Shown: one piece after another, positions 32,570-41,188 of the stretch
Position numbering within the stretch: position 1 is the first letter of the stretch
Layout: each line of letters starts with the position of its first letter
Source: Hallerella sp964587155
GTDB lineage: Bacteria > Fibrobacterota > Fibrobacteria > Fibrobacterales > Fibrobacteraceae
Direction of reading: 5' to 3'
NCBI GenBank assembly: GCA_964587155.1
Contig: CAZPKF010000011.1
Location: 19,913 to 83,912, forward strand
Length of the DNA stretch: 64,000 nt
Notes under the pieces: model-generated
Told to the model about the DNA's origin: nothing
Database searches by the model: none
Seen by the model: only the letters and a program-made list of their open reading frames with translations
Position numbers and translations under genes: made by a program

Positions 32570-33851
32570 GTGAATTCCTTTCTTCTTCGCCAGAAAGACC
32601 GAATAGCTGTTCTAAAATCAACCGACTTTCAAGCTCCATTCCGGCAGCACCTAAACGTTTCAATTCAAGAGACGGGCGATGCAAAATCTTGGCGATGAGC
32701 TCATCGTTATAACGGCGAATGTGAGCCAGTTCTTCTGGAGAAACCCGATGTTCCCATTTTTTCAACAGTTCAAGCCCAATCGACTCGTGATGTCTGCGGA
32801 GCGAGAGCAACAGAGGAATGACTCCCAGCGTCGCATACCAATTTGAAAATTCATCGACTGCTTCGCCGATCATTTCCCTGGCGAGTTCTGCAGAATGCCG
32901 TCTTTTGCTCCGGTTATCTTCCACAACGCGACTCAAATCGTCGATGCTGAACAGAGAAATCTGCGGTACAGCAGCAACTCCCGGTTCGATATTCCGGGGA
33001 GCTCCAATGTCGATGTAAACCGTTTTGTGATGTCTTCCGGTCGCAGCCGCCATTTCTTCTGTCACCAGATATTCCGGCGACGACGCTGCCGTTATCAGCA
33101 AATCGATATCGCGCAAACGGGCGGGCATTTCTGTCAAATCACAGGCGACACCGCCAAAACGAGCCGCAAAATTCTGCGCATTCGAAAGCGTCCGGTTGAA
33201 AAAATAAAAGCGGGAAACGCCAGCGGCAGCAAGCTCCACCGCAGAAATGTTCCCCATTTCGCCTGCCCCCAAAATACCGACACAAAGCGCAGACAAATCG
33301 CCCAATTCTCGCAAAGCAAGCTGAACCGCCGCAAAAGGAATCGAAACCGTTCCCGCCCCGATGGACGTGCCTTCCCGGACTTTTTTCCCCAATGTCAATG
33401 CCGATTGGAAAAGATGATTCAAAAAGAATCCCGTTTTCCCCGCTTTTTGCGACAGCAAAAACGCTTCTTTGACCTGACCTAGAATTTGCGTTTCCCCAAG
33501 AACCAAGCTGTCCAGCGAAGAAACGACCGAATAAAGATGCGAAATCGCTTCCGTATGCGTTAAATAAAAACAATGCGGAACAAGATCTTCGACATCAATG
33601 TGGGAAAATTCTGCCCACCAGTTGATAAGCGTATTGCGGAACGCTTCGGGGTAAAGGGTCGCCGCATAAATTTCAGTCCGGTTGCAAGTCGAAAGTATGA
33701 CCGCTTCCGAAAGTCCGGGCAAACGGCAAAGGCTGGAAAGAGCCTTTTCAAGTTGCGCCCCCGAAAGGCCCAACTTGTCCCGCAAAGCGACCGGACAAGT
33801 TTTATGACTTGTGCCTAAAACGACACAATGAGTGCTTTCTTTGTTTTTCAT
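32556..33851 (-). CDS. hemA: Glutamyl-tRNA reductase
   Basis: HemA reduces glutamyl-tRNA to glutamate-1-semialdehyde, the first step of the C5 tetrapyrrole pathway. The 431 aa product has the catalytic Cys in L-S-T-C-N-R-T-E-I-Y, the G-E-x-Q-I-L-G-Q-V-K-E-A loop, and the NADPH-binding G-I-L-G-A-G-E-M-G. The C-terminal dimerisation helix R-R-Y-N-D-E-L-I-A-K-I-L-H-R-P is present. It is first in hemA-hemC-hemD and diverges from the Ser/Asp-rich protein gene across about 98 bp. Confidence 0.96.
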   Translation of the reverse strand: MKNKESTHCVVLGTSHKTCPVALRDKLGLSGAQLEKALSSLCRLPGLSEAVILSTCNRTEIYAATLYPEAFRNTLINWWAEFSHIDVEDLVPHCFYLTHTEAISHLYSVVSSLDSLVLGETQILGQVKEAFLLSQKAGKTGFFLNHLFQSALTLGKKVREGTSIGAGTVSIPFAAVQLALRELGDLSALCVGILGAGEMGNISAVELAAAGVSRFYFFNRTLSNAQNFAARFGGVACDLTEMPARLRDIDLLITAASSPEYLVTEEMAAATGRHHKTVYIDIGAPRNIEPGVAAVPQISLFSIDDLSRVVEDNRSKRRHSAELAREMIGEAVDEFSNWYATLGVIPLLLSLRRHHESIGLELLKKWEHRVSPEELAHIRRYNDELIAKILHRPSLELKRLGAAGMELESRLILEQLFGLSGEEERNSHENG

Positions 33852-33901
33852 CTCATTTTTACCGTTTTTGCAAGCTAGAAAATTTTGCTAAGGCGATTTT
33901 C

Positions 33902-33926
33902 CCCAAAAGGATTATATATATTTGGG
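33902..33926. promoter_or_regulatory. Inverted repeat overlapping a likely -10 box
   Basis: CCCAAA (33902-33907) and TTTGGG (33921-33926) flank an A/T-rich ATTATATATA. This could be the -10 region of the downstream Ser/Asp-rich protein gene, giving an operator-like arrangement 23 bp before its start. Confidence 0.35.
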
Positions 33927-33949
33927 AAAGACATAATTGGAGTCAACGA

Positions 33950-35035
33950 ATGAAGTTTACGTTATTCGCCTGTATCGGTATTTTTGCAATGACCGCCTTT
34001 GCTGCCGATAGCTACACTATTACTCAGTTTTCCGGTGAAGAAACCGGCACTCCGGACCAATATATCGATGCGGAATTCGGCGGCTCCCTCAAAATTTCCG
34101 GTTCGGGTTCCGTTGAAAATGTACAAAGTGGGAGATTTTACGTTCGCCAAAAATTTGAAGACCCATTTGGCGAAACTCCTACCACTTACCAACTTTACGA
34201 AGGGCGTGAAGGCACGGACAAAGCAAGCCTTGCCGCATTCACTCTGCCCAATGGTATTGGTTATGGATTTGTCGTCAAAGCCAAAATCTATTCTAGTGCT
34301 AACGCCGATGCCGCAGCCGATGTCGAAAAGGTCTATTTCGACGGCAATGCGGTTTACGCCGAAGGCGTGACAGAACTGTATGTCCACCGCGGAGTCAAAA
34401 CAATTGCCCTGGTGCCGCAAAACGCACCGGAAAGTTCCAGTTCCAATTCGGAATTTGCAGAATCCTCTTCCAGCGAAGAAGATTTGTATGCCGCCGCACC
34501 GGTCGCAGAAAGCTCATCTTCTGCAGCTGCCGAAGATGAATATTGTGACGACGACGATCCGGATTGCGAGTCCGAAGACGATTACGCTTATGATGTCGAA
34601 GGCGATGTCAGCGAAACGGCAAACCGGGCTGTCGAAGAAGATTACGCCATCAGCGACGTGACAGACCGTTTCGGCATTGCTGATGAAGTCCGCAAATGGA
34701 GCGCCTGGGGCTTAGTCGGAGTTGCCGCAGCAAGTATTGGTATCGGAATTTACGATCAAATGCAATACAGCGACGCTAAAAATGCCCACGACAAGATTGA
34801 CGATAAAATGGGCCAGCACAAGGACATGATGAAAGCCGCTGCAGGCAACGAACAAGAATATCAAGCCCTGCTTTGGTATGAATCCCAAAAGACCGATCCG
34901 GGTTCTTATGGCGACCTCAAAAAGCGCAACAAAAAGAACAAAGACACAATGGATTCGTATTCCACAGCCAGAAACATTTGGTTTGGTGTGGCAGCACTCT
35001 CCATCGCCGGTTCCATTGTACTGTTTACTTGGTGA
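33950..35035 (+). CDS. Secreted/envelope protein with poly-Ser and acidic region and C-terminal membrane segments
   Basis: The 361 aa product has a signal peptide (M-K-F-T-L-F-A-C-I-G-I-F-A-M-T-A-F-A-A). Next come a ~125-residue N-terminal beta-like domain, a linker rich in Ser and Glu (runs of four Ser, such as S-S-S-S-E-E) and an Asp/Glu cluster (D-D-D-D-P-D). The C-terminal part holds two membrane-like segments (W-G-L-V-G-V-A-A-A-S-I-G-I-G-I and W-F-G-V-A-A-L-S-I-A-G-S-I-V-L-F-T-W) around a Lys/Met-rich helix. Poly-Ser linkers are typical of Fibrobacter secreted proteins. The ATG at 33950 has a GGAG 7 nt upstream and is the only start giving a signal peptide. The function is unknown. The stop overlaps the folB start (TGATG). 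Confidence 0.72.
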   Translation: MKFTLFACIGIFAMTAFAADSYTITQFSGEETGTPDQYIDAEFGGSLKISGSGSVENVQSGRFYVRQKFEDPFGETPTTYQLYEGREGTDKASLAAFTLPNGIGYGFVVKAKIYSSANADAAADVEKVYFDGNAVYAEGVTELYVHRGVKTIALVPQNAPESSSSNSEFAESSSSEEDLYAAAPVAESSSSAAAEDEYCDDDDPDCESEDDYAYDVEGDVSETANRAVEEDYAISDVTDRFGIADEVRKWSAWGLVGVAAASIGIGIYDQMQYSDAKNAHDKIDDKMGQHKDMMKAAAGNEQEYQALLWYESQKTDPGSYGDLKKRNKKNKDTMDSYSTARNIWFGVAALSIAGSIVLFTW

Positions 35036-35400
35036 TGACCCCTGGGAAAATCACCATCTGCGATTTGGACTTCGAAACAATACTCGGAGTCCTTTCTTTT
35101 GAACGGGAACGTCCACAGCCGGTCCGGTTGAATTTTTCGCTTTGGCTGGACTTTGAATCCATCGCCAGAACTGATTCCTTGAAGGATACCGTTGATTATG
35201 CTGCGATTTCCGAAGACCTTGTGAACTTTATACAAAAATCGCAATTTGGCTTAGTCGAAACCTTGGTTTACCAAACAGCAAAACGGTTGCTGTCTTATTC
35301 TCCCCAAATTTTAGCGGCATGGGTACGCATCGAAAAACCAGAAGCCATTCCCCACTCCAAAGGCTCCGCAGCAGAAATTCGATTGGAACAAGAACGTTAA
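35035..35400 (+). CDS. folB: Dihydroneopterin aldolase
   Basis: FolB converts 7,8-dihydroneopterin to 6-hydroxymethyl-dihydropterin and glycolaldehyde in folate synthesis. The 121 aa product is typical: E-T-I-L-G-V-L-S-F-E-R-E-R-P-Q near the N-terminus, D-T-V-D-Y-A-A-I-S in the middle and L-V-E-T-L-V-Y-Q-T-A-K-R-L-L later. It starts at ATG 35035, overlapping the upstream stop by one base (TGATG), so expression is coupled to an unrelated envelope protein. The N-acetyl-type folC is elsewhere in the window (51253-52509). Confidence 0.9.
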   Translation: MTPGKITICDLDFETILGVLSFERERPQPVRLNFSLWLDFESIARTDSLKDTVDYAAISEDLVNFIQKSQFGLVETLVYQTAKRLLSYSPQILAAWVRIEKPEAIPHSKGSAAEIRLEQER

Positions 35401-35425
35401 AGAATTTGTTCTCCCCTCAGTTTTT

Positions 35426-36979
35426 TTACCCGGCAAGCCCAGAAAAAGCCCTGTAACGCAAAGCTTCTGCGACATCTGCATTTTCCACAGGAGCTTGCGT
35501 AAAACCGTTTTGAACCGATTTCAAATCGGCAATCGTTCGCGCCACTTTCAACATCCGGTAATAACCTCTTGCACTCAATTGCATTTTTTCAGCTGCAGAA
35601 ACGGCAAAATGTTCTGTTTCCACAGACATTTCACAAAAAAGTTTCGCCTCTTCACTGGACATTTCCGCATTGGAACGGCATTTTTTACGGACAAACCGCA
35701 GCCGCTGAATTTTTCGTACGGCGATGATCCGTTCCCGAATTTGAGCAGAAGATTCCCCCTCGGGCAATTGCACCAGTAAATGCGGATCCGTCGAAGGTAC
35801 GGCCACCTGAATATCAATTCGGTCAAGCATGGGACCGGATACACGCTGACGATATCTTCTAACGGAATCGGGCAAACAGGAACATTCCCGTTTAGGATCC
35901 ATGGAATAACCGCACGGACAGGGATTCATCGCCGCACCCATCATAAATCTCGCCGGCCAAACAACTGTTCCACAGGCCCTACTGATTCGGATGATTCCTT
36001 CTTCCATCGGTTCCCGCAACGCTTCCAACACATTCCTATTGAATTCAGGAAGTTCATCCAAAAACAAAACGCCATTGTGAGCAAGAGTCGCCTCGCCAGG
36101 TCTTAAATGCGGTCCACCTCCAACCAAAGCCACCATAGACGAAGAATGATGCGGCGAGCGGAAAGGTCTCCGGCTTTGACAAGAAACGGATTCTCCATCC
36201 CCCAAAAGGTGTAACGTTGAATAAATCCGCGTACATTCCAAAATTTCTTCATCACTCATCGGTGGCAAAATGCCCGGCAAACAACGGGCAGAAAATGTTT
36301 TCCCGGATCCCGGTGAACCGACCAATAAAAAGTTATGCGCCCCCGCAGCCGAAACTTCTAACGCTCGTTTCACGCCATCCATTCCTATTACAGAACGGAA
36401 ATCCGGCACCGAGGGATCAGTTGCCAGTGCCTTCCGCAAGATGCCGCCCGCCTCCATCGGACGGATCTTTGAACCCGGAGAGACTACAGAAATGCATTCC
36501 GCCAATGAAGAAACTCCAATGACAGAAAGCCCCTTGACTAGGGAGGCTTCGGCAACATTTTCCCTCGGCACCACCAACACGTCTTTTCCCTTTGAAAGGC
36601 TCATCGCCACAGAAAGAACTCCGCGAACCGCCTTGACACATCCATCCAAAGACAACTCGCCCAAAAAAACGAACTTTTCCGGATTTTCTGCCGGAATTTC
36701 TTCGCTGGCAATCAACATTCCCATTGCCAAGGGAAGATCTAAAGAAGTCCCCTCTTTTTTTAAATCCGCAGGGGAAAGATTCACGGTCATGCGGCTTCCC
36801 GAAGCTGCATAACCGGAACTGCGGATACTGGAAACAACGCGTTCCCGAGATTCCCGCACAGCATTGTCGGGAAGTCCGACCAAAGTAAATCCCGGAAGCC
36901 CAGAAGAAGAATCTACTTCGACGTTCACCGGAATCGCTTTGATTCCTAACAAGCAGCTGGTCCGAATTCTCTGGAACAC
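35426..36979 (-). CDS. comM: Mg-chelatase-like ATPase, ComM/YifB family
   Basis: ComM is a hexameric helicase that promotes branch migration during natural transformation; YifB homologues are also common in non-competent bacteria. The 517 aa product has the N-terminal LonC-like domain (V-D-S-S-S-G-L-P-G-F-T-L-V-G-L-P), Walker A G-S-P-G-S-G-K-T, Walker B V-L-F-L-D-E-L-P-E-F and the P-C-P-C-G four-Cys loop with R-Y-R-x-R-V-S-G-P-M-L-D-R-I-D. The start is a GTG with GGAG 7 nt upstream. It follows spoVG by 10 bp. Type IV pilus genes pilT-pilC lie just upstream, compatible with competence, though this is only context. Confidence 0.92.
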   Translation of the reverse strand: MFQRIRTSCLLGIKAIPVNVEVDSSSGLPGFTLVGLPDNAVRESRERVVSSIRSSGYAASGSRMTVNLSPADLKKEGTSLDLPLAMGMLIASEEIPAENPEKFVFLGELSLDGCVKAVRGVLSVAMSLSKGKDVLVVPRENVAEASLVKGLSVIGVSSLAECISVVSPGSKIRPMEAGGILRKALATDPSVPDFRSVIGMDGVKRALEVSAAGAHNFLLVGSPGSGKTFSARCLPGILPPMSDEEILECTRIYSTLHLLGDGESVSCQSRRPFRSPHHSSSMVALVGGGPHLRPGEATLAHNGVLFLDELPEFNRNVLEALREPMEEGIIRISRACGTVVWPARFMMGAAMNPCPCGYSMDPKRECSCLPDSVRRYRQRVSGPMLDRIDIQVAVPSTDPHLLVQLPEGESSAQIRERIIAVRKIQRLRFVRKKCRSNAEMSSEEAKLFCEMSVETEHFAVSAAEKMQLSARGYYRMLKVARTIADLKSVQNGFTQAPVENADVAEALRYRAFSGLAG

Positions 36980-36989
36980 GAAACATCTC

Positions 36990-37325
36990 CTATGCAGCGG
37001 CGATTACCTGTTGATATTTTTCAAGAATGCAATTTTCAATATGCTCCCTGCATTCGCGGGTTATCGGATAAAAGATACTGCGGTATTCTTCCCCTTTATA
37101 AAACGGATCATTCGGATAACCGACAAAAAGACCGTTTTCTCCATCCATGACCCGGAGCTGAGTCAGTTCGAACTGATCGTTCAGCACAACACGGGCAATC
37201 GCCTTGATGTGCCCCATATTGACGCCTTCTTTGAACGGGAAAACGCGTACATTCGTCACGACCAAACAATCAAATTCAGATGTACGCGGCTGTTTATTCT
37301 CTGTAGCTGTTTTCATTTTGGGCAT
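36990..37325 (-). CDS. spoVG: SpoVG-family regulatory protein
   Basis: SpoVG is a small site-specific DNA/RNA-binding regulator found in spore formers and many non-sporulating bacteria. The 111 aa product has the conserved core V-T-N-V-R-V-F-P-F-K-E-G, I-K-A-I-A-R-V-V-L-N-D-Q-F, L-R-V-M-D-G-E-N-G-L-F-V-G-Y-P, and Y-R-S-I-F-Y-P-I-T. A GGAGG just upstream fixes the ATG at 37325 (M-P-K-M-K); a longer ORF to 37367 lacks such a site. The ~20-residue Lys/Thr-rich N-terminal extension is variable in the family. It is 10 bp upstream of comM, so the two are probably co-transcribed. Confidence 0.92.
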   Translation of the reverse strand: MPKMKTATENKQPRTSEFDCLVVTNVRVFPFKEGVNMGHIKAIARVVLNDQFELTQLRVMDGENGLFVGYPNDPFYKGEEYRSIFYPITRECREHIENCILEKYQQVIAAA

Positions 37326-37392
37326 AGAGCCTCCATATTGATGCCCCAACATCGGAGCGTCTTTCAATAAGCAATTCTCATGCCAAAAGAGA

Positions 37393-37426
37393 AAAAGCGT
37401 TTTCTAGCCAGAAAACGCTTTTTTTT
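37393..37426. terminator. Strong hairpin terminator at the 3' end of pilT-pilC
   Basis: A 13-bp perfect stem (AAAAGCGTTTTCT / AGAAAACGCTTTT) with a 4-nt loop has T-runs in both directions. It lies between the pilC stop and the spoVG start, so it should end the minus-strand pil transcript; a second small palindrome (ATTAATCG ... CGATTAAT) sits at the pilC stop. Confidence 0.88.
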
Positions 37427-37465
37427 AACTGAAAAAACGATTAATCGATTTTTCGAAGCGATTAA

Positions 37466-38668
37466 TCAACCGGTTACAGCATCGGACATACTGAATATCG
37501 GCATATACATGGCAATCATCAAGAAGCCGACTGCGCCGCCCAAGAATACCATGATAAGCGGTTCGAGCATCGATGTCACCGAGTCAATCGCCGCATCAAC
37601 TTCTTCATCGTAAAAGTCCGCGACTTTCAAAAGCATGGCTCCGAGCTGTCCCGTCTTTTCTCCGACTCCCACCATTTGAATGACCATCGTCGGGAATATC
37701 TTGGTATCTTTCATCGGTTCAACAATGCTTTTACCACCAGCAAGTCCCACGGCAATTTTCATGATGGCATCTTCTACCGCCATGTTACCCGAAGTTTTCG
37801 CAGTCACTTGCAAAGCTTCTGTCACAGAAACACCCGCATTGAGAAGGGTTCCTAAAGTCCGACTGAAGCGCGCAACAGCACTTTTGATTTGCAAATCGCC
37901 CAGCTTGGGAACTTTCAACATCAGTTTATCCCACTGATAATGCAACTTGGGAACTTTCATGACGACTTTGAAGCCGACTATGAGCGCCACTGCCCCCAAA
38001 ATCCAAAAAGCCGCATAATCGCGGATGCCGTTCGAGAGGTCCATCACCACCTGAGTCGGCCACGGCAATTCTCCACCTGCTTCCGTAAAAGTCTGAGCAA
38101 AAGTGGGGACCACGAACGAAAGCATTAGAATGACTACAACAACCGCGACGACTGCAACCATCACCGGATACGTCAACGCTTTTTTCACTTTGCGGACAAG
38201 GCGTTCGTTCGATTCTTGATAATCGGCAAGACGCGCCAAGATGCCATCCAAAATACCGCCAGCTTCGCCCGCCGCCACCATGTTGACATACAATTTGTCA
38301 AAAACTTTCGGATGCTGCGCAAGAGCGTCTGCCAAACTGGAACCGCCACTGATGGACATGGTGAGTTTGTGGACGATTTCCTTCATCGCCGGATTTTCCG
38401 TTTGCTCTTCTAGAATGGTCAAACATTGGAGCATCGGGAGCCCCGCCGACGTCATGGAACTGAACATTCGGGTAAAGCGCGAAATATCCTTTGACTTGAT
38501 GCCCGAGCCGATTTGGATTTTAATTTCTATCGGCTTGCGTTTGATGCTGTTGACAACCAAATGCTTGCGCCGGAGCAACGATTCCGCTTCATCTTTGCTT
38601 TGGGCCTCTATTTGACCCTCGAACTGGTTTCCCTGCGTATTTTGCGCTTTGTAAAGAAAAACAGTCAT
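37466..38668 (-). CDS. pilC: Type IV pilus/type II secretion inner-membrane protein PilC (GspF family)
   Basis: PilC/GspF is the polytopic platform protein on which pilus or pseudopilus assembly ATPases act. The 400 aa product has two repeats of the T2SSF domain with the family marks F-T-R-M-F-S-S-M-T-S-A-G-L-P, D-A-L-A-Q-H-P-K-V-F-D-K-L-Y-V-N-M-V-A-A-G-E-A-G-G, and the second copy F-S-R-T-L-G-T-L-L-N-A-G-V-S. Three membrane helices are visible. The gene is 3 bp after pilT. The extension ATPase gene pilB and the pilins are not in the window. Confidence 0.93.
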   Translation of the reverse strand: MTVFLYKAQNTQGNQFEGQIEAQSKDEAESLLRRKHLVVNSIKRKPIEIKIQIGSGIKSKDISRFTRMFSSMTSAGLPMLQCLTILEEQTENPAMKEIVHKLTMSISGGSSLADALAQHPKVFDKLYVNMVAAGEAGGILDGILARLADYQESNERLVRKVKKALTYPVMVAVVAVVVVILMLSFVVPTFAQTFTEAGGELPWPTQVVMDLSNGIRDYAAFWILGAVALIVGFKVVMKVPKLHYQWDKLMLKVPKLGDLQIKSAVARFSRTLGTLLNAGVSVTEALQVTAKTSGNMAVEDAIMKIAVGLAGGKSIVEPMKDTKIFPTMVIQMVGVGEKTGQLGAMLLKVADFYDEEVDAAIDSVTSMLEPLIMVFLGGAVGFLMIAMYMPIFSMSDAVTG

Positions 38669-38671
38669 CGA

Positions 38672-39739
38672 TTAAACTCCCAACTTTTCCAGATCCTTTT
38701 CAAGTTGAGTCGGATCCGGGGACTTGGCTACCGCTTCAAAGTGTTCCAGTTTTCCCTGACGCACAAGTTCCGCAAGTCTCATGTTCATCGTGTTCATGCC
38801 GTACTTTTGACCGATTTCAATCATTGAGCCTATCTGATGAGATTTATTGTCGCGGATGAGCGCTCGAATGGCTGGAGTCACATTCATAATTTCGTAACAC
38901 ATGACTCGCCCGCCGCCGATTTTGGGCAAAAGCATCTGACAAACGACGCCCTGAAGGACAAAGGAAAGCTGCGTGCGAACCGTTTGCTGTTCTCCTTGCG
39001 GGAACGCATCCACGATACGGTTAATCGTTTGGACCGCGGAGTTCGTGTGGAGAGTCGCAAGCGTCAAGTGGCCCGTTTCCGCAATGGTCAAAGCTGCCCG
39101 AATCGTTTCGAGATCGCGCATTTCGCCGATGAGAACAACATCCGGGTCTTGTCTTAAGGCCATTTTCAGCGCCTGGGAAAAGCTCTGCGTATCGTTTCCC
39201 ACTTCGCGCTGGTTAACCATGCAATTTTGATGCTTGTGCAAAAATTCAATCGGATCTTCAATCGTGAGAATGTGCTCGTGGCGTTCCTTGTTGATTTTAT
39301 CAATCATGGCGGCGAGAGTCGTCGATTTTCCGGAACCGGTAGAGCCCGTCACCAAGACAAGGCCCGAAGGCCGCGTTGTAAATTCGGCAAGAATCGGAGG
39401 CAAATCCAACTGTTTGAACGTTTTGATTTCGAGCGGGATGATGCGGAGCGCCAAAGCGACACAACCACGCTGCAGATAAGCGTTTGCACGGAAACGTGCC
39501 AAATTGGCTATGCCAAAAGAAAAATCGCATTCTTTGTTTTGCTCAAACGACTTTTTTTGAAGTTCGTTCATGAGACTGTAAGTCATGCGCATGGTTTCTT
39601 CGGGGGTGAGTTTTTCCGTTCCCATCGGAGAAAGTTTACCCGCCAGACGGAGCATGGGCGGAATTCCCGCCGTCACATGCAAGTCAGAAGCTCCGCGCTT
39701 CACCATTTCGGAAAGTAAATCCTGAATGTTATATGCCAT
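38672..39739 (-). CDS. pilT: Twitching motility retraction ATPase PilT
   Basis: PilT powers pilus retraction. The 355 aa product has the family landmarks: A-S-D-L-H-V-T-A-G-I-P-P-M-L-R at the N-terminus, Walker A G-S-T-G-S-G-K-S-T-T, the Asp box (I-E-D-P-I-E-F), Walker B (V-L-I-G-E-M-R-D) and His box (T-G-H-L-T-L-A-T-L-H-T). It also has the PilT-specific A-I-R-A-L-I-R-D-N-K-S-H-Q-I near the C-terminus, which argues against PilB. It diverges from a thioredoxin-fold gene across only 29 bp. Confidence 0.95.
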   Translation of the reverse strand: MAYNIQDLLSEMVKRGASDLHVTAGIPPMLRLAGKLSPMGTEKLTPEETMRMTYSLMNELQKKSFEQNKECDFSFGIANLARFRANAYLQRGCVALALRIIPLEIKTFKQLDLPPILAEFTTRPSGLVLVTGSTGSGKSTTLAAMIDKINKERHEHILTIEDPIEFLHKHQNCMVNQREVGNDTQSFSQALKMALRQDPDVVLIGEMRDLETIRAALTIAETGHLTLATLHTNSAVQTINRIVDAFPQGEQQTVRTQLSFVLQGVVCQMLLPKIGGGRVMCYEIMNVTPAIRALIRDNKSHQIGSMIEIGQKYGMNTMNMRLAELVRQGKLEHFEAVAKSPDPTQLEKDLEKLGV

Positions 39740-39768
39740 ATTTTGAATATAACTAAATTAATGGATGG

Positions 39769-40248
39769 ATGAACTTTTTTTCAAAAATCGCAACGCTCCT
39801 GCCATTTGCCTTTGCCGCCTTTTGCGGAACTTCCTGTTCGGATGCCGCCTACGACCGCATTCCCGAAAAAATCGAAGGCTACGATGGGGTGAACCTTTTC
39901 ATTTTTCACGCTTCTTGGTGCTCTTATTGCAATGCGGAGCTTCCCCTATTAAAACGTCTGTACAGCGAATATTCCCCTTGCGGATTGCACGTGATCGGCA
40001 TCAACGAAGACGATGACGAAAACATCATGCACAAATACGTCAAAGAAAAAGAAATACCGTTTCCCGTTGTACACTGGGATTATTCCCTGATGAAAAAATT
40101 CGGCCATCCGCGATCCATTCCCACGCACATTTTGATAGACAGTTCCGGAGTCATCCGGCTGCGGCAAATAGGACCTTTCAAAGAAACAGAAGCGCGTGTG
40201 CAAATCGAAAAGGCGCTAGGAAACGCCGTTACGCATTGTCGTCCATAA
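39769..40248 (+). CDS. Thioredoxin-fold (TlpA/ResA-like) envelope protein, probable lipoprotein
   Basis: The 159 aa product has a hydrophobic signal ending C-G-T-S-C; the final Cys could be lipidated, although G at -3 is not ideal for the lipobox. The mature part is a TlpA-type domain with F-H-A-S-W-C-S-Y-C (redox C-x-x-C) near residue 50, and I-P-T-H-I-L-I-D as the cis-Pro loop. It would act in the periplasm in thiol exchange or cytochrome maturation-type reactions. Its 3' end overlaps the convergent epmA gene by 20 bp. Confidence 0.85.
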   Translation: MNFFSKIATLLPFAFAAFCGTSCSDAAYDRIPEKIEGYDGVNLFIFHASWCSYCNAELPLLKRLYSEYSPCGLHVIGINEDDDENIMHKYVKEKEIPFPVVHWDYSLMKKFGHPRSIPTHILIDSSGVIRLRQIGPFKETEARVQIEKALGNAVTHCRP

Positions 40249-41188
40249 AAAGAACAACATCAGCAATTTCCTTTTTGCCGAGCGCAAGCATATAAAGTCT
40301 GTCTAATCCCACGGCGACCCCCGAAGCGGCAGGCATTCCGTTTTCTAGTGCGGCGAGAAATCTTTCATCTATCGCCGGAACAGGTTTTTGGTTCGCCTTC
40401 CGATAAGCAACATCCAATTCGAAGCGACGGCGCTGCTCCTCCGCATCCGTCAACTCTTCGTAACCATTGCAAAGTTCCATGTTGTCGATATAAAGTTCAA
40501 ACCGTTTCGCAACGCGGTCACCTTCTGAATTGACATACGTTTTGGCGAGAGCGGCACAACTTTCCGGATAATCCATGAGAAATTGTGGGATATCTTTGCC
40601 CAAATTCGGTTCTACGAGAGTCACCATCAGATAATCCCACCAATCTTCGCGGGAAAACGCATCTGAATTTTCGACATCGGGAACGCCCTTTTCCCTTAAA
40701 GCCCGGCGAAACTCATTTGCAGAATCCGTAAAAGGATCCACTCCGGCATAACGCCTGTAAGCCTCGCGGAAACACAACCGCTCTGCCCGAACGGGCCTTC
40801 CCAAAATTTCAGAAGCAAACTCCTCGACTTCTTCCATCAGCTTTTCAAACGGCATCCCAACGCGATACCATTCCACCAGCTGAAATTCGGAATTGTGCTT
40901 TCCTCCGATTTCATCTTGACGAAACGCATGGGCAATTTCAAAAATATCGCCAAACCCGGCAGCGAGCAGACGTTTCAAATGAAATTCGGGGCTGGTCATC
41001 AAATAACGGGAAATGTTACCCGAAGTTTCAAAATAATCCAAATGCGCATCCGTTCCGCTTGCGCGGGAAAGCACGGGCGTTTCGACTTCCAAAACACCAC
41101 GGACTTCAAAAAATTTCCGCACTTTCGCCGTCAGCGCGGTGCGCGCTTTCCACGTTTCCAAAGAGCAATTGGGCAAAAACGATTTCAT
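40229..41188 (-). CDS. epmA: Lysyl-tRNA-synthetase-like EF-P lysine ligase EpmA (PoxA/GenX)
   Basis: EpmA attaches (R)-beta-lysine to a conserved Lys of elongation factor P, aiding translation of poly-proline stretches. The 319 aa product is a class II synthetase catalytic domain without the anticodon-binding domain, the key difference from LysS. It has V-L-E-V-E-T-P-V-L-S, motif 2 A-F-R-Q-D-E-I-G-G-K-H-N-S-E-F and motif 3 G-V-A-V-G-L-D-R-L-Y-M. The start at ATG 41188 overlaps the upstream FISUMP gene's stop (ATGA); a longer ORF to 41341 lies inside that gene. epmB and efp are not in the window. Confidence 0.9.
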   Translation of the reverse strand: MKSFLPNCSLETWKARTALTAKVRKFFEVRGVLEVETPVLSRASGTDAHLDYFETSGNISRYLMTSPEFHLKRLLAAGFGDIFEIAHAFRQDEIGGKHNSEFQLVEWYRVGMPFEKLMEEVEEFASEILGRPVRAERLCFREAYRRYAGVDPFTDSANEFRRALREKGVPDVENSDAFSREDWWDYLMVTLVEPNLGKDIPQFLMDYPESCAALAKTYVNSEGDRVAKRFELYIDNMELCNGYEELTDAEEQRRRFELDVAYRKANQKPVPAIDERFLAALENGMPAASGVAVGLDRLYMLALGKKEIADVVLFMDDNA

